Part shown: piece after piece, positions 59,401 through 64,000 of the stretch
Position numbering within the stretch: position 1 is the first letter of the stretch
Layout: each line of letters begins with the position of its first letter
Assembly (NCBI GenBank): GCA_033239125.1
Contig: BSWB01000002.1
Span: forward strand, 2,947,001-3,011,000
Reading direction: 5' to 3'
DNA from: Fagopyrum homotropicum
Taxonomy: Eukaryota > Streptophyta > Magnoliopsida > Caryophyllales > Polygonaceae
DNA length: 64,000 nt
Made by a program: the position numbers and the translations under genes
The notes under the pieces: model-generated
What the model was told of the DNA's origin: nothing
The model's input: the letters and a program-made list of their open reading frames with translations, nothing else
The model's database searches: none

Positions 59401-61711
59401 AAACAAGATACACGTCTGAATAGAATGACCAACATATTAGCTTGAAAATTTTCTAAATTTACAGATCATACCAGTATATCTTCAGAATAAAGAGCATCTA
59501 TATAGTGCAAAAATCAAGGAAAGAACCTGACTTGGACCATTAGGCAGACAAAGTCAGGTCTAAAGCGCATTAAAAGCTCAGCTACACGGATATTATCAAG
59601 CATGAACTTGAAGCACTTGAAGTTGTAAAAGATTAAATATATAAGATGAAATAATAAATACATCAATAAGGATAAGTTATCACCCTCTGGCCCTAAGGAT
59701 TATATAAAGCAGTTGGTCTCATTTTAGAGTAAGTGATTTTTGTACCGAACTTTTTCTGTTTGCAGGGGTTTAACCCCTTAACCAAACAATATTTAGTCCC
59801 ATCTCCACTAAATCCAACCACATCAGAAGAGTAGGAATAGTGAATGCCTTACCCGTCCATTTGCCATCCCTACCTCGTGATGCTGAATTGTACGAAAGAC
59901 ATTTTATGTACCTATGCAGTTATGTTCAGGATTTGATGCAAGAAAAGACAAATCAGCATTGCTCTCTGGTTTACCCCCATGCAGCATGGTTTTAGTGGCA
60001 GCACGTCTTTGTTCAGAAAGCTTACTATTGGCAGGTTCCTCATTAGCTTCATTGTTGCCACGATGTTCAAAAGCTGATTGAGATTTCTTTTCACTTTGCT
60101 CAGGATAAGGAACAATGTGGTCATCAGCCTCACCCCATATTATGTTCGCAAGCTGAAAAGTGCATGAATTGTTACATTTAGACAAAAAAAAATATGTCAA
60201 ACATACTCATCTACTACAATTAAGATTCCCGGCAATCCAAGAACAAGAAAATTAGGATCAACATTTTATTATGCTTGTTACGAAATAAATAGCATGGCCT
60301 ACCAAGAAAATTCTCATCACGTTTGAGAGCATGACAAGAATAGAAGCCAAACACAACACTAGGAGCATGCTACAAGGAAATCTGACTAATTCCTTGGTCT
60401 TGAGGTGCAGATTTCAGTCATTTCACGAAAGGAATCTTCGGATCCAGGGAAAGTATGTGGCTATTATATTGCCGAAATAGGAAAGTTGTGTTTAAGCGAA
60501 TCTCTATCAAGGATGCTTAATTATTTTGTCGAGATTATAAGAGATTACAGCAATCCCATGGCTCTCAAAACACTACCTTATCAATTTCGGTAACATTCCT
60601 AATATGTTAAACCCACAAAGCTTGTAACCCTATTGTCTTGATTCCCCGTCTTTGCTACAATAAGAGCAACACTTCTTTGCGAGCTTATTATTAAAAGAGC
60701 CTAAACGTCAAAACACTAACTAGGTTCCCTAAAGGATACCACCACTGACTGCCTTAAACCTTTCATACTATCAGACAACCTAAACAAAAGGCCTTCATGA
60801 TACACACAAGAAGGCCATACATAGAAACCCTACCCATCTGGGCTTGGTTTGATACCACAAAACCTCATCGCCACGATCTCATCGCTCACATCCGCATTGC
60901 CTCTATCACAAGCTTCATCTACTACCTCTGGAAGGCCAGAAATGACCTCATCTACAACAACCCGACTACTCACTTCTCCACTTGTGCTCACAACGCCATT
61001 CAAAGTGTCAAGAACCGAGTTACCCACCACTGGAAGGATAGAACACCAAACACCATCTTCTGGGCAAACCAGCTCGGAATAACCCTCATGTAACCCCTCC
61101 TCTTTGTACCTCTTGTTCTTGAATTGTCATAGCATGACCCCTTTTGTAAAACCTTTTTTCTGGTCAAATATACAAATTTTCAAAAAAAAAAAAAGAAACC
61201 CTACCCATTTACATGAGGCTGCTTCCTCTTTTCCATCAAATTCATAGCACCCAAGTTCACCATCAGCAAGGTAGACATTAAAAAATCCACTATCTGTGGT
61301 CTTCACATGGTCAAATCTGGACATGAGATGATTCTGGTAGAAGGGATCTTAGAGAAACTTGGTAAATTATTCCGAGACCATCTCTAGACTAGATTCTTCT
61401 CACAATCAACTCCCTTTCCATGAAACATACAAATAAAATAACATTCTATGCAATAGAGAGTATAAACTAGCATGTCCGTCGATCCTTGACAATTGGCATC
61501 CACTGAATTACAATCAATCCAAAACTAAATTACCTGAACTCAAGGGAAAATTCAAAGCATTTATAAAACCAAACAATTTCCGATAAAATTCTTCTGCTAA
61601 ATAAATATTATGGTTTTTAATTATAGGCCAAATAGAATAAAAACATAAATTGACTAAAGAAAAAGGTGAGAGTTGTGAGGAAGTCACCTCTTGGTCTTCC
61701 CAATCAAACAT
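53466..61711 (-). CDS. LNK2: LNK2-like circadian transcriptional co-activator
   Basis: Minus-strand exons 61688-61711, 59912-60152, 59132-59261, 57164-57467, 56964-57050, 55570-56280, 54858-55012 and 53466-53760 join in frame to 648 aa. The N-terminus MFDWEDQE-LANIIWGEADDHIVPY is the LNK2 signature. WANIGSFDDLDRMF, VDHAGLDSTDELW and GTWLPPEI follow, then the basic block EKIEKLRRRQQMRALLAIKK (about 398-418) and the C-terminal conserved DMKVRLCMRESLFRLAQSAMQ and DRVVAHLLFHQPL segments. LNK proteins have no DNA-binding domain; they are recruited by REVEILLE-type MYBs and activate afternoon clock genes, and they also feed light signals to the clock. Gln-rich and disordered stretches fit a co-activator. 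Intron 1 carries a LINE and intron 7 a MITE. The clade (LNK2 rather than LNK1) rests mainly on the N-terminus. Confidence 0.92.
54376..54661. mobile_element. PIF/Harbinger-type MITE, family A copy 2, in LNK2 intron 7
   Basis: GGGCCCGTTTGGTTT at the start, AAACCAAACGGGCCC inverted at the end, TAA on both sides (54373-54375 and 54662-54664). The interior closely follows copy 1, including CCCTATAGGGTATCA. It lies in the last intron (53761-54857). Confidence 0.9.
60838..61193 (+). mobile_element. 5'-truncated LINE in LNK2 intron 1
   Basis: AGAAACCCTACCCAT (15 bp) stands at 60823-60837 and again at 61194-61208, a perfect target duplication. Between them is the C-terminal end of a LINE ORF2 (IASITSFIYYLWKARNDLIY; family: W..RN) stopping at 61091-61093, a roughly 100-bp 3' tail and a terminal A-run. 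The insert is on the plus strand, antisense to LNK2. Confidence 0.9.
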
Positions 61712-62110
61712 CTCCGTATAAGCGAAGGCTAAATCCAACCAGATCCAAGCTTACCCCATACTCGTGACTCGATTTGCGCATCGGCCAGCAGAATTTCAAC
61801 CAGAAGAGGTAAATAGGATAGACCAAATGAAAACTGAAGAGCGAAGAAGCACAAAGGATGGAAGAAGAAGAAGAGGAAGTAGAGAGAGGAACAGTAAAAG
61901 TGTAGGAAGCAGTGAAGCTGGTTAGAGAGAGAAAGCTCGAAGGTTGAAGAAGAAGGCTGAAAAGGGAAATGGCAGAGATTTGGGGGTGGGAAGAGAAATT
62001 GAAGGTAAGGGTTGGGGGGCGAAAGGTGGGCGGGGCCCATGTGAGAAGAACTGAATGGGAGAGCCTGGGAGTGACACGTGTTAAGGTCTGTATCTTAAGT
62101 TGTGGCTCAC
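61712..62110 (-). promoter_or_regulatory. LNK2-like leader and promoter with G-box and site II motifs
   Basis: On the minus strand this precedes the start at 61711. A G-box CACGTG is at 62075-62080 and GGGCCCA, a site II-type element, at 62033-62039. G-boxes are bound by bZIP and PIF-type factors in light-regulated genes, consistent with a light- and clock-regulated co-activator. I did not find an evening element (AAAATATCT) in this stretch. The leader below is strongly pyrimidine-rich in the minus sense. Confidence 0.5.
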
Positions 62111-62373
62111 ATCGCTGCATCAAATCCAGCAATGCTATTGGTCCGCCTTCTTTATATTTTTCATTTTATTTTGCATTTTCCAGATCATTCAAACGCTGTC
62201 GTTTTCAAGGTAGCTTACAGTATAAAAAAAACACTCGAAATTTAGTCGAATTTTCAGATTCCCCCTATGAAATAGAATGAACCGCGTGGACTTGTGTGTT
62301 ATCAGAAATTAGGTCTAAAATGATGCTTTTTTTTAACGACAAACAATATTTTTAAGTAATCTTTCAACTCTAA

Positions 62374-62657
62374 GGACCCGTTTGGTTTTAACGTCGAAAA
62401 TGGAAACGGAATGAAAACGAATCTAGTTAATGTGCATATCCTTATTTATTAAACTTTTTAAAATCATTCCTTGTGATTCAAACTAGTTGAAGTAGTATTT
62501 GATTAGTTTTGATACCCTATAGGGTAACAAAATGGAGGAAAACACCTGCATTCTACATGAAACTATGATTCCAAAAAATTTCATAAACAAGACATGCATA
62601 TGAACTAGATTCATTTCCATTCCGTTTCCGTTTTCGGAATTACAACCAAACAGGGTG
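62374..62657. mobile_element. PIF/Harbinger-type MITE, family A copy 3
   Basis: GGACCCGTTTGGTTTTAAC at the left and AACCAAACAGGGTG at the right, with TAA on both sides (62371-62373 and 62658-62660). The interior keeps the GCATATCCTTATT block and the CCCTATAGGGTAACA palindrome. It has more differences than copies 1 and 2 and sits upstream of the LNK2-like gene. Confidence 0.82.
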
Positions 62658-62660
62658 TAA

Positions 62661-64000
62661 GTGATTTTAATGAAATACTTAAGCTATTAGATAAAATGGG
62701 TGTACTCCTACAATAAATCGTAACTTTGTAAGATTAAACGTTTTCTTACAACAATGCAATATGACAAAAGGTAATGATTTTACTTGGAAAAAACTCAAAG
62801 GTGGAGAAAATAATACTTTTAAAAAACTTAGCTATGTCATCACACCCATATATAATTCAAGCATCATATACACCAGGAATCATGTGTTCACCACATTTGA
62901 TCATTATCACATATCTATTGAACTATCAAACTTAGCTCAAAGACAAAAACAAAAATAAAAATAAGTCTTTTTGGTTTGAGTTAATGTGAGCACAAAATAT
63001 CATTAAACAAGTATGAAGAAGTCAATATCAAAGAGCTCATATGTATAACTTTGTAAGAAATATGAGCCTATTGAAATTCAAATTAAAAACTGAAGTAAAA
63101 CAAGTTTTGGTAATGATGCAGGAGCATCTCCGCGAATACCCCGTATCAGGTAATATAAATAAGCAAGTTTAAGAAGTAAAATCCGAACATGAGAGGCTAC
63201 AAAATATCACACATGAAAACTTCACCGCGACACTAAATGACAAATTAAATAACTAGGTTGTCCTATAACACATTGCTCACCATGTAGCACAATGCTCCAA
63301 ATTAAACATTGTATGACTATTGTAAAACAAGTCAAAAAGCAAGCTACCATAAATCCACTTTCTAGGCTGCTTCACATATCGATAATACGACTAAAAGAAG
63401 GCAACAAGAAAACTTTGGCATTCATCAAGTACTTATTTAGGAAAATACCTAGGTTGTCCTATAATCAATGGAAGAGTGAACAAGTCTACCTTTGAAGATG
63501 TTATCATAAAGTTAAGACAACAACTCACCAAATGGAAGACGTCGTTCCTTTCATAGGAAGGGATACCAACACTGATAAAAGCTAACCTGAATGCAAAACC
63601 GAATTTCATCATGCAAAACTTCATGTTACCAAACGCTATCAACTAGGAATTAGACCAAATTATCAGACAATTAATGTAGTACAAATGAGTAAATTACCAT
63701 CCTCTAATCAACTAGGGTAAAATTTGTCGACCAAAGGAGGACGGGGCCAAGAGTGGATATTAGGAAATCAGTAGATATGAACAAAACACTTCAAATGAAA
63801 CTCCTTTGAAAAATTATGATTCAATTCAATAACATACGAGTTAAGGTCATTGAGGAAAAATATCTAAAAGGAAAATGACAGTGGGATTATGGCTTGGGAT
63901 GAAATACTTCGTGGCAATGGAAAAGACTATTAGGGTAACGTTCAAAATTTGAAAAGGGTTTCAGGTGGAGCGTTGAAGATGAACAAATTATAAAGCTATG
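62661..64000. other. Intergenic, right end of window
   Basis: No coding region, RNA gene or terminal-repeat element could be recognised. Open frames are short and random-looking. Confidence 0.4.

Noticed and set aside
1..64000. CRISPR array, prokaryotic operon or phage signals
   Set aside because: Genes have spliceosomal introns and plant families. The tandem repeats seen lack spacer structure.
1..64000. A clustered biosynthetic or multi-gene defence system
   Set aside because: Neighbouring genes are functionally unrelated and separated by transposon-rich DNA.

Overview
The window is nuclear DNA of a flowering plant, most likely a eudicot. Genes have GT-AG introns, the background is AT-rich, the proteins belong to plant families, and plant-type transposable elements fill the gaps. 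I cannot name a species.

Nine protein genes and one tRNA are supported. On the plus strand: a type-A cytokinin response regulator (5098-5711, 3 exons); a PRAF-type protein with PH, RCC1, FYVE and BRX domains (11427-19453, 9 exons, 1103 aa); a small ROMO1/Mgr2-type mitochondrial protein (20870-23111, 3 exons, 74 aa); the nuclear-fusion protein GEX1 (24929-27299, 6 exons, 590 aa); and an intronless glutaredoxin-like protein with a C-terminal CxxC zinc module (31229-32008). On the minus strand: an ArfGAP plus C2 protein of the AGD11/12 group (32540-35213, 9 exons, 393 aa); a Yae1-domain protein (39006-40903, 4 exons, 192 aa); and an LNK2-like circadian co-activator (53466-61711, 8 exons, 648 aa). 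Also on the minus strand are a PMEI/invertase-inhibitor-like ORF (49902-50408) and a small secreted cysteine-rich peptide (51518-51805), both less certain. A tRNA-Lys(UUU) lies at 52794-52865. I joined the multi-exon models by hand; every junction keeps frame with GT-AG borders and the joined proteins read as continuous family members.

Most of the rest is mobile DNA. A young Ty1/copia element (42208-46782) has near-identical 136-bp LTRs, a 5-bp target duplication, PBS, PPT and a gag-pol frame broken by one stop codon. Non-autonomous elements with terminal repeats and target duplications include four hAT-like elements that are clear or fairly clear, a 938-bp Mutator-like fold-back element, five PIF/Harbinger-like MITEs (three of one family), a possible CACTA derivative, a TRIM with PBS and PPT, a tandem array of related LTRs next to a copia RNase H remnant, and a 5'-truncated LINE in an LNK2 intron with a perfect 15-bp target duplication.

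The genes are ordinary, unlinked housekeeping and regulatory genes and do not form a pathway. I found no novel multi-gene system. The most interesting signals are in how mobile DNA has reshaped genes: LTR pieces in GEX1 introns, a duplicated splice-donor region in the ArfGAP gene, stacked insertions upstream of the Yae1 gene, and a tRNA with a broken acceptor-stem pair.
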